This document shows, in pieces, positions 28,420-36,335 of a DNA stretch of 64,000 nucleotides. The notes beneath the pieces are model-generated. The model was not told where the DNA came from and did not search any database. It was given only the letters and a program-made list of their open reading frames with translations. This stretch comes from SZAS-103 sp038226665. Lineage in GTDB: Bacteria; Pseudomonadota; Gammaproteobacteria; Xanthomonadales; Xanthomonadaceae. The position numbers and the translations under genes were made by a program. Position 1 is the first letter of the stretch; each line of letters opens with the position of its first letter. The stretch is taken from assembly GCA_038226665.1 (NCBI GenBank), contig JBBRQI010000008.1, forward strand, positions 1 to 64,000, written 5' to 3'.

Positions 28420-29429
28420 GGCCGCTCCTCCGCATCCTGCGGTCGCGGCATTGGCACATCCATGTGCGGCAGCGCCGCCGCATCGATCTTTTCGGCAACG
28501 CGCAACACCGCACTGCGCGAGCGCGGGTTGTGCATGGTTTCGGATGCGTCGGCGCGCTGGTCGCCCCGATGTTCCGAAGTCAGCGTGCGCAAGGTCGGCA
28601 CGAAGGTTTCCGGCATTGGCAGGCGGCGATTGCCCGCCGGCACCTTCGCGTGCGCATTGATGAAGCGCTTCACGATGCGGTCTTCCAGCGAATGGAAGCT
28701 GATCACCGCGAGCCGCCCGCCTGCGTTCAGACGCGCGTGCGCGGCGGCGAGGCCGGCTTCGATATCGTCGAGTTCGCGATTGATGAAGATGCGGATGCCC
28801 TGGAAGCTGCGCGTGGCCGGATGCGTCTTGCCGTCGCCGCGACCGACGATTGAGGCGATCAGCTCGGCGAGTTGCGTGGTGCGGGTGATTGGCGTCTCGA
28901 CGCGACGCGCGACAATCGCACGCGCGATACGCCGGCTCAGGCGTTCCTCGCCATAAGTCCACAGCACATCGGCGATCTCGTCCACATCGGCGCGCGCAAG
29001 CCAGTCGCCTGCGGACTCGCCGCTTGCGTTGTCCATGCGCATGTCGAGCGGGCCATCGTTGCGGAAGCTGAAACCGCGCCGTGCGTCATCCAGTTGCGGC
29101 GACGACACGCCGAGGTCGAACAGCACGCCATCGAGTCCGTCTTCGGTTGCGTTCCATGTTGCGAGGTCGGCGAAGCTGCCGCGGCGAATCGCGACGCGCG
29201 GATCGCCGCCGAAGTCGGCTTCGGCCTGCGCGATCGCTTCGGGGTCTTTGTCCATCAGCAGCAGCCGCCCCTTCGTACCCAATTGCTCCAGAACACCGCG
29301 CGCATGACCGCCGCGCCCGAACGTGCCATCCAGATAGGTTCCGTCCTCAACCACTCGCAAGCCTTCCATGACCTGCGCGAACAACACCGGAAGATGAGCG
29401 GAACCTGCGCCCGCGCCACTTCCCGTCAC
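28416..29429 (-). CDS. rsmH: 16S rRNA (cytosine-1402-N4) methyltransferase RsmH (MraW)
   Basis: RsmH methylates N4 of C1402 in the ribosomal P-site. The 337 residues carry HLPVLFAQVMEGL, the SAM-binding motif YLDGTFGRGGHARGVLEQL, LFDLGVSSPQLDD, and VISFHSLEDRIVKRF. The 30-residue C-terminal tail (ALPHMDVPMPRPQDAEERP) is longer than usual. Second gene of the dcw cluster, with ATGA overlaps to mraZ and ftsL. Confidence 0.97.
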   Translation of the reverse strand: MTGSGAGAGSAHLPVLFAQVMEGLRVVEDGTYLDGTFGRGGHARGVLEQLGTKGRLLLMDKDPEAIAQAEADFGGDPRVAIRRGSFADLATWNATEDGLDGVLFDLGVSSPQLDDARRGFSFRNDGPLDMRMDNASGESAGDWLARADVDEIADVLWTYGEERLSRRIARAIVARRVETPITRTTQLAELIASIVGRGDGKTHPATRSFQGIRIFINRELDDIEAGLAAAHARLNAGGRLAVISFHSLEDRIVKRFINAHAKVPAGNRRLPMPETFVPTLRTLTSEHRGDQRADASETMHNPRSRSAVLRVAEKIDAAALPHMDVPMPRPQDAEERP

Positions 29430-29872
29430 AGCTTCAGATCAAGCAAGTCGGAGCCCATGTCGGCATCGACAAGCGTCTGCTGGATCTGCCCGTGGTGCGC
29501 CTGCTCGCTCCACAACTCGAACTTGTCGCCCATCCCGAGCAACACCGCGCGCTTCTCGATCCCGACCGCAGCGCGATGGCTCGCGGGTACGCTGATGCGG
29601 CCGTTGCCGTCGGGTTCGACGAAACTCGCCGCACCCACCAGCTTCAATTGCAGGTTGCGACTGACGCTCTTCGCGCGCGGCAACGCATTGACCTGGTCGC
29701 GCAAGCGTTCCCAGGCCGGCTGCGGATAGATGTAGAGGCAACCGGACTCGAACGGGCTGTAGGTGATGACCAAGCGGTTGCCGCACTCGCGCGCGACGGC
29801 ATCGCGGTAGCTGGTCGGAATCGCCAGCCGCCCCTTGTCGTCGATCGTGATGGCGGTTTCGCCCTGAAACAT
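29426..29872 (-). CDS. mraZ: MraZ, transcriptional regulator of the dcw cluster
   Basis: MraZ is an AbrB-fold (SpoVT-like) ring-forming DNA-binding protein that represses its own dcw operon. The 148 residues have two tandem half-repeats, each with a DxxGR motif: TIDDKGRLAIPTSYRDAV and EPDGNGRISVPASHRAAV. It is the first gene of the cluster and lies 50 bp downstream of three 10-bp boxes of the kind it binds. Normal length for the family. Confidence 0.97.
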   Translation of the reverse strand: MFQGETAITIDDKGRLAIPTSYRDAVARECGNRLVITYSPFESGCLYIYPQPAWERLRDQVNALPRAKSVSRNLQLKLVGAASFVEPDGNGRISVPASHRAAVGIEKRAVLLGMGDKFELWSEQAHHGQIQQTLVDADMGSDLLDLKL

Positions 29873-29922
29873 GCCTGATCCGTATCCCGGTTCTGGCCCA
29901 TCAAAATGGGCTGCTAGTCACA

Positions 29923-29952
29923 AGAAATCCACTAAAAACCAGATTTCCCCAC
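29923..29952 (-). promoter_or_regulatory. MraZ operator: three tandem 10-bp boxes
   Basis: On the minus strand GTGGGGAAAT, CTGGTTTTTA and GTGGATTTCT follow each other exactly every 10 bp. This matches the TGGG-type direct repeats with helical-turn spacing that MraZ proteins bind. They begin about nine bases downstream of the -10 element, so bound MraZ would block initiation. A small hairpin (GCCCAT-caaa-ATGGGC, 29896-29911) follows in the leader. Confidence 0.75.
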
Positions 29953-29960
29953 GAGTCGCC

Positions 29961-29989
29961 ACGATAGGAGTCGTCCACAGGGTTGTCAA
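29961..29989 (-). promoter_or_regulatory. Principal dcw (mra) promoter
   Basis: A perfect TTGACA -35 (29984-29989), a 17-bp spacer and TATCGT -10 (29961-29966) lie on the minus strand, directly upstream of the MraZ boxes and about 90 bp from the mraZ ATG. It is the best sigma70 match in the window. Further upstream, 30060-30068 is TTATCCACT, one mismatch from a DnaA box. Confidence 0.75.
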
Positions 29990-30176
29990 CAGCTTTCAGG
30001 ACTATTTTTTGCCAAGCGTGGCAAGGACTTGCGCCACACTTCAGAGACTGGTTCAACACTTATCCACTAGCTATTGTTTTGTCTCAGATTGTGAGATTTG
30101 CTGGGGCGACTGGCCTTTTGGCAACCTGCCGAGGGTCGCCAACGCTGTTGCAACGCACAAGATGCGGAGTTATTGC

Positions 30177-30198
30177 CGATGATCGGAGTGGATCATCG
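30177..30198. repeat. 8-bp inverted repeat upstream of the toxin-antitoxin pair
   Basis: CGATGATC (30177-30184) and GATCATCG (30191-30198) are perfect inverted arms around GGAGTG. The site lies between the dcw promoter and the abrB/doc promoter. It could be a protein-binding site or the end of a leaderless transcript; no T-run follows. Otherwise 29990-30244 shows no gene. Confidence 0.4.
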
Positions 30199-30244
30199 AT
30201 TGACGCTGTTTCAACGCTGAAAAACCCCGCCATACCCTGCCGGC

Positions 30245-30282
30245 TTGACACGGATTGCCGTGCGATGTAATTACAAATGTAA
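30245..30282 (+). promoter_or_regulatory. Promoter and palindromic operator of the AbrB/Doc operon
   Basis: TTGACA (30245-30250) is followed 15 bp later by TGTAAT (30266-30271), which is half of the perfect palindrome TGTAATTACA (30266-30275). An overlapping second inverted repeat, TTACA-aa-TGTAA, covers 30271-30282. A palindrome sitting on the -10 is what autorepression by an AbrB-fold antitoxin needs. The 15-bp spacer is short for sigma70. Confidence 0.55.
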
Positions 30283-30299
30283 CACCAAGGAGCCCCGCC

Positions 30300-30524
30300 A
30301 TGACCGCACTCAAGCTCTCCCGCGTCGGCAATTCCGTCGGCGTCGTTCTGCCCAAGGAAGTCCTGGCACGGCTCAAACTGCAGGTCGGCGACACCGTCTT
30401 CCTGACCGAATCGCCCGACGGGTATCGGCTGACGCCCTACGACGCCGAGTTCGAAGCGCAGATGAAGGTTGCCGAACAAGTCATGCGCGAGAACCGCGAT
30501 GTCCTGCGACAACTGGCGAAATGA
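30300..30524 (+). CDS. AbrB/MazE-fold antitoxin
   Basis: The 74-residue protein MTALKLSRVGNSVGVVLPKE has the swapped-hairpin AbrB DNA-binding fold (VGNSVGVVLPKEVLARLKLQVGD) and an acidic, helical C-terminal half (about 45-74) of the kind that wraps the toxin. A strong AAGGAG SD precedes ATG 30300; an in-frame ATG at 30255 would add 15 residues overlapping the operator and is rejected. Its stop overlaps the start of doc (ATGA), the usual coupling of antitoxin and toxin. Function inferred from fold and pairing. Confidence 0.88.
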   Translation: MTALKLSRVGNSVGVVLPKEVLARLKLQVGDTVFLTESPDGYRLTPYDAEFEAQMKVAEQVMRENRDVLRQLAK

Positions 30525-30943
30525 CGACCGAGATCCGCTGGCTGCAGCCCGGCCTCGTTGAGGCGATGCACCTGCGTCAACTCGCGGAGCATGGCGGCGC
30601 GAGCGGCCTGCGCGACACGGGCTTGCTCGAAACAGCGCTCGCCAAGCCCCTGCAATGGGTCAGTTACGGCGATCCGCCCCCGGATCTGGCCGCCCTTGCG
30701 GCAGCCTACGGTTTCGGCATCGCGCACCTGCATCCGTTCGTCGATGGCAACAAGCGCACTTCGCTGGTCGCGACGCTCGCGTTCCTGCGCATCAACGGCT
30801 TCGATATCAAAGCCACGCCCGAGGAGCGCTATCTCATCTGGATCGTACTGGCGGCTGGCACATTGTCGGAAGAGTCGCTCGCTACATGGCTGCGAGAGCG
30901 TATGACTTCTGCTTCATATTCAAGTGGCGGAGCCGGCCGATAA
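30521..30943 (+). CDS. doc: Doc-type Fic-domain toxin (death on curing)
   Basis: The 140-residue protein carries a Doc/Fic core with the motif HPFVDGNKRTSLVATLAFL (HxFx[D]xNKR). Doc toxins phosphorylate EF-Tu and arrest translation; activity here is inferred from the intact motif. The N-terminus IRWLQPGLVEAMHLRQLAEHGGASGLRD matches the family. The last dozen residues (MTSASYSSGGAGR) are not Doc-like, and the stop falls inside the 3' end of rnpB on the other strand. No terminator is seen between the two converging transcripts. Chromosomal Doc with an AbrB-type rather than a Phd antitoxin is a known pairing. Confidence 0.9.
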   Translation: MTTEIRWLQPGLVEAMHLRQLAEHGGASGLRDTGLLETALAKPLQWVSYGDPPPDLAALAAAYGFGIAHLHPFVDGNKRTSLVATLAFLRINGFDIKATPEERYLIWIVLAAGTLSEESLATWLRERMTSASYSSGGAGR

Positions 30944-31298
30944 GCCGGGTTCTGTCGTGGACAGTCATTCTTCTAGACGCAACGTCGCCGTTGCGCTCGA
31001 GCAGCCTACCCGGACCCGACGCGGGCCGCGTCATGAGGTCCCTATTTGGCCTTGCTCCAGGTGGGGTTTACCGTGCCGTGCGACGTTGGCCCCGCACGCG
31101 GTGCGCTCTTACCGCACCATTTCACCCTTACCACGCGCCAAGCCATCTCGAGAGACGGCTTGGCCGTTCGGCGGTTTGCTCTCTGTTGCACTAGCCGTCG
31201 GCTCGCGCCGCCCAGGCATTACCTGGCACCTTGCCCTGTGGAGCCCGGACTTTCCTCGGCATCCTTGCGGATGACGCGACTGTCTGGCCGACTCCGCC
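30926..31298 (-). ncRNA. rnpB: RNase P RNA (class A)
   Basis: The minus strand from 31298 carries all conserved elements of bacterial RNase P RNA: GAGGAAAGTCCGGGCTCC early (CR-I), ACAGAGAGCAAACCGCCG, the GGTAAGGGTGAAA/GTAAGAGCGCACC core, CACGGTAAACCCCACC, GGCCAAATAGGG, and near the end GACAGAACCCGGCTTATCG. The ends pair as helix P1: 31298-31286 with 30938-30926, 13 bp with one G-U. Length of about 373 nt is normal. It lies 38 bp downstream of rsmI; its own promoter is not obvious. The last 18 bp overlap doc on the opposite strand. Confidence 0.97.
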
Positions 31299-31336
31299 GA
31301 ATTGATTGTCGCACGCGGCGAGCGGGCGAACGCCTT

Positions 31337-32161
31337 TTACTCTTCAGACCCGTACAGCGCCTTGCGCGGTGCGCCGGTGAGTTCGGCAGCCACCCGCGCT
31401 GCCTGCGACGGCGCGAGGTGCTCGCAGAGTTTCGCGTATACACGCCGACCTTCGATCAATCGCGCATCGGTATCGTCGCCGACGCCCGCAACGATCACCA
31501 CGAACTCGCCCTTGCGCTGGTCGGCGTCGGCGACGACGCGTGCGTGCAACGCCGCAAGATCGCCGTCGAGGACGGTCTCAAACAGTTTGGTCAGTTCGCG
31601 CGCGAGGACGGCAGCGCGCGCATCGCCCAATGCAACGCGCGCATCGGCGAGCATCTCCTCGATGCGATGCGATGATTCGTAGAACACCAGCGTGCGCGGC
31701 TCGGTTGCGAGCAGTGCAAGCCGTGCACGGCGTGCTGCTGGTTTTGCAGGAAGAAATCCTTCAAATACAAATCTGTCGCTCGCAAGCCCCGCAACCGAAA
31801 GCGCCGCTATAGCCGCACAAGCGCCAGGCAATGGGCTGACCTTGAGACCAGCCTCGCGCGCGGCGCGCACCAACCGATAACCCGGATCGCTGACCAGCGG
31901 CGTGCCCGCATCGGAAATCAGCGCGAGGCTTTCCCCGCCGAGCATCCGCGCGACCAGCTTGACCGCAAGCTCGGATTCGTTGTGCTCGTGCAACGCAATC
32001 AGCGGCCGCTCGACGCGGTGATGCGCAAGCAGCGGACGGCTGTGGCGGGTGTCCTCGGCGCAGATCACATCGACCCCACGCAAGGTCTCGATGGCGCGCG
32101 CCGAGAGATCCGCCAGGTTTCCGATCGGCGTCGCCACCACGTACAGGATTCCCGCTGCCAT
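31337..32161 (-). CDS. rsmI: 16S rRNA (cytidine-1402-2'-O) methyltransferase RsmI
   Basis: RsmI 2'-O-methylates C1402 of 16S rRNA, the same nucleotide modified by RsmH of this window. The 274 residues are a tetrapyrrole-methylase-fold protein: LYVVATPIGNLADLS, CAEDTRHSRPLL, ISDAGTPLVSDPGYRLV, PLPGACAAIAALSVAGL, FEGFLPAK. It diverges from lpoA across 69 bp, the classical yraL/yraM arrangement, and is followed by rnpB. Confidence 0.97.
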   Translation of the reverse strand: MAAGILYVVATPIGNLADLSARAIETLRGVDVICAEDTRHSRPLLAHHRVERPLIALHEHNESELAVKLVARMLGGESLALISDAGTPLVSDPGYRLVRAAREAGLKVSPLPGACAAIAALSVAGLASDRFVFEGFLPAKPAARRARLALLATEPRTLVFYESSHRIEEMLADARVALGDARAAVLARELTKLFETVLDGDLAALHARVVADADQRKGEFVVIVAGVGDDTDARLIEGRRVYAKLCEHLAPSQAARVAAELTGAPRKALYGSEE

Positions 32162-32230
32162 GCTTCCTCCACCGGCAGGTCGGCCCTGCGGGTATCATCT
32201 TAGCGTCCCGCCAACCGCAACGGCCCACGC

Positions 32231-34012
32231 ATGAAACGCATTCTTTCGCTGCTGCCAATCCTGCTGCTGGTTTTGTTCGTCGCCGGCTGCGCTACCACTG
32301 GCGAAGTCGCTGAAATGCCGCCGCAAGTGCACACCGCCGACCAGATGCTCGCCAACGGGCACGCACGCGATGCCGCGAATGCGTACGCCGCGCAAGCCGC
32401 CGGCACGAGCGGCGCCTTGCATGACCTGCTGGAAGTGCGCGCTGCCGATGCGTGGCAGGTCGCGGGCGATCCCGCAGCGGCGCGACATGCACTGGCCGAT
32501 GTCAATCCGAAACGCCTCGGCGGCGACGATGCGCTGCGCTTCCGGCTGCTGCATGCGGAATTCGCGATTGCCGATGGTCATGCGGCGCAGGCGGTCGGCG
32601 ACCTCGACGTTGCGGATGCCGTGCTCCCGCAGGCAATCGTCGAGCGCTGGCATCGCGCGAATGCGGTGGCGCTCGAAGCATCCGGCGACAAGTTCGATGC
32701 CGCCGGGCAACTCGCACTGCTCGAACCGATGCAGGCGAAACACGACGCAAATGCGATGCGCGCGCGCATCCACAAATTGCTCACGGCCGTCGATGACGCG
32801 ACACTGGCGCGCGGCGCGGCGGCATTGCCGCTCGGTCATCCGCTCTACAACGCCGTGGCCCGCATGCTGACCGCGCGTGGTTTGCCGTTGCCGCATCCGT
32901 ACGCTACCAGCAGCGTGAGTTCGCCCTCCGATTCGATGCGGCCACCCGCCGATGAGGACGGTTATCGTCCCCCGCTCAAACTCGCACTGCTGCTACCGGG
33001 CAGCGGGTCGGTCGCGATCGCTGCATCCGCAGTGCGCGACGGCTTCATGTCCGCGTATTACGCCGAATCGCGCCGTCGCCCCGAAATCCACGTATACGAC
33101 AGCGCCGAAAGCGCGGGCGGCGCGATCGCGGCCTATCGCAAGGCGGTCGCCGATGGCAACGATTTCGTGGTCGGCCCGCTCGGCCGCGAACAGGTCGCAG
33201 CGCTGTTCCAGCAATCCGATGTGTCGGTGCCGATCCTTGCGCTGAACCGTTCCGCCACGCCCGCTCCGCCGGGCAGCGTCGGTTTCTCGCTCGCCCCGGA
33301 AGACGAAGGCATTGCTGCGGCCGAGCGACTGCTCGGCAAGAACCTGCGCCACGTGATCGCGTTCACGTCGCGCGACGACAATGCGGCGCGCGCATTGGCT
33401 GCGTTCCGCGAGGCCTATACGCAGCGCGGTGGCAGCATCGTCGCCGAAGCGGTGATCACCGATGCTGGCCCGAACTACGGCCCGATCCTGAAAGGCGCGC
33501 TCGACAAATCCGGCGACCAGTACGACGCCGTATTCCTCGCATTGAAAGCGCCCGCCGCGCGCCTGCTCGCGACTCAATTGTCGAGCAATGGTTTTCGCCC
33601 GGTGCCACGCGTGTCGACATCGCTGATCCTGTCGGGCGGCGGCAATGCACGCCTCGACCAGGAACTCGACGGCATCGAATACCCGGAGCTCGCATGGCTG
33701 CTGCATTCAGTGAATGGCCTGCCGGATGCGTCGTCGCTCGGCGCGCACCTGTCCAGCGCACGCGGCGGCGGCGCGCGTCTGTTTGCATTCGGCGCGGACG
33801 CGTACAAGTTGTCGGCCTACCTCGATGCGCTTGCCGCGAGCCCGGAAGCATCGGTGCGCGGCGCGACCGGCGAATTGCGCGTCGATGTCCTCGGCAACAT
33901 CACGCGCGGCAGCGAATGGGCGGTGTTCAGCGGCGGCCGCGCGCGCTCCGCGCAGGAGGGTGGCCTGATGTCCGAACCGGTGCATCAGGATTCTCCGCGC
34001 GGCGGACGCTGA
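32231..34012 (+). CDS. lpoA: LpoA-like outer-membrane lipoprotein (penicillin-binding protein activator)
   Basis: The 593-residue precursor has a lipoprotein signal, MKRILSLLPILLLVLFVAGC, with C20 as the lipidated residue. An N-terminal TPR-like helical half (about 30-220) is followed by a periplasmic-binding-protein-like half beginning KLALLLPGSGSVAIAASAVRDGF. E. coli LpoA crosses the periplasm to activate PBP1A; the same role is inferred from the LppC family and from the rsmI/yraN context. The stretch around 225-240 (SSVSSPSDSMRPPADED) is a low-complexity linker. yraN follows after ten bases. Confidence 0.9.
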   Translation: MKRILSLLPILLLVLFVAGCATTGEVAEMPPQVHTADQMLANGHARDAANAYAAQAAGTSGALHDLLEVRAADAWQVAGDPAAARHALADVNPKRLGGDDALRFRLLHAEFAIADGHAAQAVGDLDVADAVLPQAIVERWHRANAVALEASGDKFDAAGQLALLEPMQAKHDANAMRARIHKLLTAVDDATLARGAAALPLGHPLYNAVARMLTARGLPLPHPYATSSVSSPSDSMRPPADEDGYRPPLKLALLLPGSGSVAIAASAVRDGFMSAYYAESRRRPEIHVYDSAESAGGAIAAYRKAVADGNDFVVGPLGREQVAALFQQSDVSVPILALNRSATPAPPGSVGFSLAPEDEGIAAAERLLGKNLRHVIAFTSRDDNAARALAAFREAYTQRGGSIVAEAVITDAGPNYGPILKGALDKSGDQYDAVFLALKAPAARLLATQLSSNGFRPVPRVSTSLILSGGGNARLDQELDGIEYPELAWLLHSVNGLPDASSLGAHLSSARGGGARLFAFGADAYKLSAYLDALAASPEASVRGATGELRVDVLGNITRGSEWAVFSGGRARSAQEGGLMSEPVHQDSPRGGR

Positions 34013-34022
34013 TCGCAGCGCG

Positions 34023-34391
34023 ATGACATCCGACCGGCGCGCGACGGGCGATGCTTGGGAGCTCGCCGCGCGCAAACACCTCGAAGCCGCGGGCTTGCGC
34101 GTGCTTGCCGCGAACCAGCAGTACCGCGTCGGCGAGATCGACCTGGTGATGCGCGACGGCGATGTGGTCGTGTTCGTCGAAGTGCGCTATCGCCGCAGCA
34201 CGGGTTTTGGCGGCAGCGCGCCATCCGTCGATTTCATCAAACAGCGCAAACTGGTACTGGCTGCGCAATGTTTTCTCGCCGAGCATGCCGACCTCGCGCG
34301 TTGGGCATGCCGCTTCGACGTGGTTGCAGTCGAAGGCGAAGCGAGCGCACCACGCATCGACTGGATCCGCAATGCATTCGACGCCGGTTGA
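34023..34391 (+). CDS. yraN: YraN/UPF0102 family endonuclease-like protein
   Basis: The 122 residues start MTSDRRATGDAWELAARKHL and contain the UPF0102 pattern GEIDLVMRDGDVVVFVEVRYR. The Glu/Asp residues of this pattern (EID ... EVR) match the PD-(D/E)XK nuclease-like core. The biochemical role of the family is not settled. Its position after the lpoA homologue is conserved across gammaproteobacteria. Confidence 0.93.
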   Translation: MTSDRRATGDAWELAARKHLEAAGLRVLAANQQYRVGEIDLVMRDGDVVVFVEVRYRRSTGFGGSAPSVDFIKQRKLVLAAQCFLAEHADLARWACRFDVVAVEGEASAPRIDWIRNAFDAG

Positions 34392-34457
34392 GCAAACGCC
34401 AGGAAGCGCAACCATGCCCGAACCGATTCGATACGCGGACCGCGTTACCATCGTAGC

Positions 34458-35864
34458 GTGACGACACTACCGACCGACATTGCGAACGCACTGCGCACAG
34501 CGCTCGGTGCCGATGCCTTGTTCACCGATCCATCCGAATGCCTCGCCTACGGCTACGACAACTCGCGCAGGCATGCGATGCCGCAAGCGGTCGCGTTGCC
34601 GACGACAGCGGCGCGTGTGCAGGCGCTGGTGCGCGTCTGCCGCGAAGCACAGTTGCCAATCGTTGCGCGCGGACGCGGCACCAACACGACCGGTGCATCG
34701 GTGCCGGTGGATGGCGGCGTGGTCGTCAGCTTCGAGCGCATGGATCGGATCATCGCGATCCGGCCCGCAGATCGCGTGGCCATCGTTGAACCAGGTGTGC
34801 TGAACGGCGCGTTGCAGGATGCCGCCGGCGCGCATGGATTCTTCTGGCCGCCCGATCCCACCAGCGCGCCGTATTGCACGGTCGGCGGCAATCTCGCCTG
34901 CAATGCGGGTGGCCCACGCGCGGTGAAATACGGCGCGACGCGCGACAACGTTCTGGCGCTCGCCTTCGTCGATGGCCGCGGCGAGCTGATCCGCTGCGGC
35001 GCGCCCACCACCAAAGGCGCGAGCGGTTACGATCTCACGCGCTTCATGGTCGGCTCGGAAGGCACGCTCGGCATGATCGTCGAAGCGACGTTGAAGCTCG
35101 TGCCGAAACCCGAAGCGCGACGCAGCCTGCGCGCACTGTATCGCGATGTCGATACGGCGGCCGCTGCAGTCGCGCGCTTGATGGCGCAGTCGGTCGCACC
35201 GTCGATGTTGGAGTTCATGGATGCACGCTGCGTGCAACTCGCGCGCGATGTCGGACGCGCGGATATTCCCGATGCCGGCGCATTGTTGATGATCGAAGCA
35301 GACGGTTCTGCCGCTACGCTCGATCATGCGGTTGCCGCGTTGTCTGCCGCGGCGCGCGGCGATGGCCTGATCGCACTCGATGTCGCTCCCGACGAGGCCG
35401 CGCGCGAAGCATTGTGGTCGGCGCGAAAATCCCTGTCGCCCGCATTGCGCACGCTCGCCCCGGGAAAGATCAACGAGGATGTCGTCGTTCCGGTTTCGGC
35501 GATTCCCGCGCTCGTCAAACGCGTTGGCGAGATCGCGAAGGACATCGCATTGCCCGTGCTGACATTCGGCCACGCCGGCAACGGTAACCTGCACGTCAAT
35601 ATCCTCTACGATCCCGACGACGCTGATCAAACAGCGCGTGCGCTACGCGGCATGGACGCGCTGTTCGACGCGGTGCTCGCGCTCGACGGGCAACTTTCCG
35701 GCGAACACGGCATCGGCATCGCCAAGCGCGCGTACATGGGCCGCGCGTTGTCGCCGGCGACGCTCGCCCTGATGCGCGCGATCAAGATGCAGTTCGACCC
35801 GGATGGCTTGTTGAATCCCGGCAAGCTGCTTCCGCTGCAATCAGCGCATGAGCAATGCTGCTAG
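34458..35864 (+). CDS. FAD-linked oxidase, D-lactate/glycolate dehydrogenase (GlcD/Dld) type
   Basis: The 468-residue protein has an N-terminal PP-loop FAD domain (RGRGTNTTGASVPVDGG, then PDPTSAPYCTVGGNLACNAG) and a C-terminal FAD-oxidase_C domain with GHAGNGNLHVN and SGEHGIGIAKRAYM. Such flavoproteins oxidise 2-hydroxy acids, e.g. D-lactate or glycolate; the substrate here is not determined. The start is GTG (MTTLPTDIANAL) with a poor SD. The 3' end overlaps the convergent pgpA by 24 bp. Confidence 0.88.
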   Translation: MTTLPTDIANALRTALGADALFTDPSECLAYGYDNSRRHAMPQAVALPTTAARVQALVRVCREAQLPIVARGRGTNTTGASVPVDGGVVVSFERMDRIIAIRPADRVAIVEPGVLNGALQDAAGAHGFFWPPDPTSAPYCTVGGNLACNAGGPRAVKYGATRDNVLALAFVDGRGELIRCGAPTTKGASGYDLTRFMVGSEGTLGMIVEATLKLVPKPEARRSLRALYRDVDTAAAAVARLMAQSVAPSMLEFMDARCVQLARDVGRADIPDAGALLMIEADGSAATLDHAVAALSAAARGDGLIALDVAPDEAAREALWSARKSLSPALRTLAPGKINEDVVVPVSAIPALVKRVGEIAKDIALPVLTFGHAGNGNLHVNILYDPDDADQTARALRGMDALFDAVLALDGQLSGEHGIGIAKRAYMGRALSPATLALMRAIKMQFDPDGLLNPGKLLPLQSAHEQCC

Positions 35865-36335
35865 CTGCATCACCATCAACGCATAAATTCCGGCGATCAC
35901 GTCGTCAAGCATCACGCCGAGGCCACCGCCAACTTTCTCATCGGCCCAACTCACCGGCCACGGCTTCCAGATGTCGAACAACCGGAACAGCGTGAACCCT
36001 GCGAGCATCCAGACCCATCCTGCGGGCGCTGCGAACAACGCGATCCACACGCCGACGAATTCGTCCCAGACCACGACCTGCGGATCCTGCACGCCGCTGC
36101 GGCGAACGACCCATGCGGACGCCCATATTCCGATCGCGAATGCCAACACCACAGCCAACGCATAAAATGGCAACGGCAATGTGCGCAGCCATAGCCATGG
36201 CAACAGCGCAACTGCGCTGCCGGCCGTGCCCGGTGCTCGCGGCGAGAAGCCACTGCCGAAACCGCTCGCGATCCAGCCGGCAGGATGGCGCAGCAATTGT
36301 TTAGGTGATTGCGATGGCGTCGACGTTTGATTCAT
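35841..36335 (-). CDS. pgpA: Phosphatidylglycerophosphatase A
   Basis: PgpA dephosphorylates phosphatidylglycerophosphate to phosphatidylglycerol in the inner membrane. The 164 residues contain FGSGFSPRAPGTAGS, VVWDEFVGVWIAL and FRLFDIWKPWP, with about four membrane segments. It is the last gene of the glyA-pgpA operon and overlaps thiL by ATGA; the thiL-pgpA pair is common in gammaproteobacteria. Its end overlaps the FAD oxidase gene. Confidence 0.95.
   Translation of the reverse strand: MNQTSTPSQSPKQLLRHPAGWIASGFGSGFSPRAPGTAGSAVALLPWLWLRTLPLPFYALAVVLAFAIGIWASAWVVRRSGVQDPQVVVWDEFVGVWIALFAAPAGWVWMLAGFTLFRLFDIWKPWPVSWADEKVGGGLGVMLDDVIAGIYALMVMQLAALLMR

Noticed and set aside
29871..30182. 103-codon plus-strand ORF upstream of mraZ
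   Set aside because: Overlaps the dcw promoter and MraZ boxes; unstructured translation with no family resemblance and no SD.
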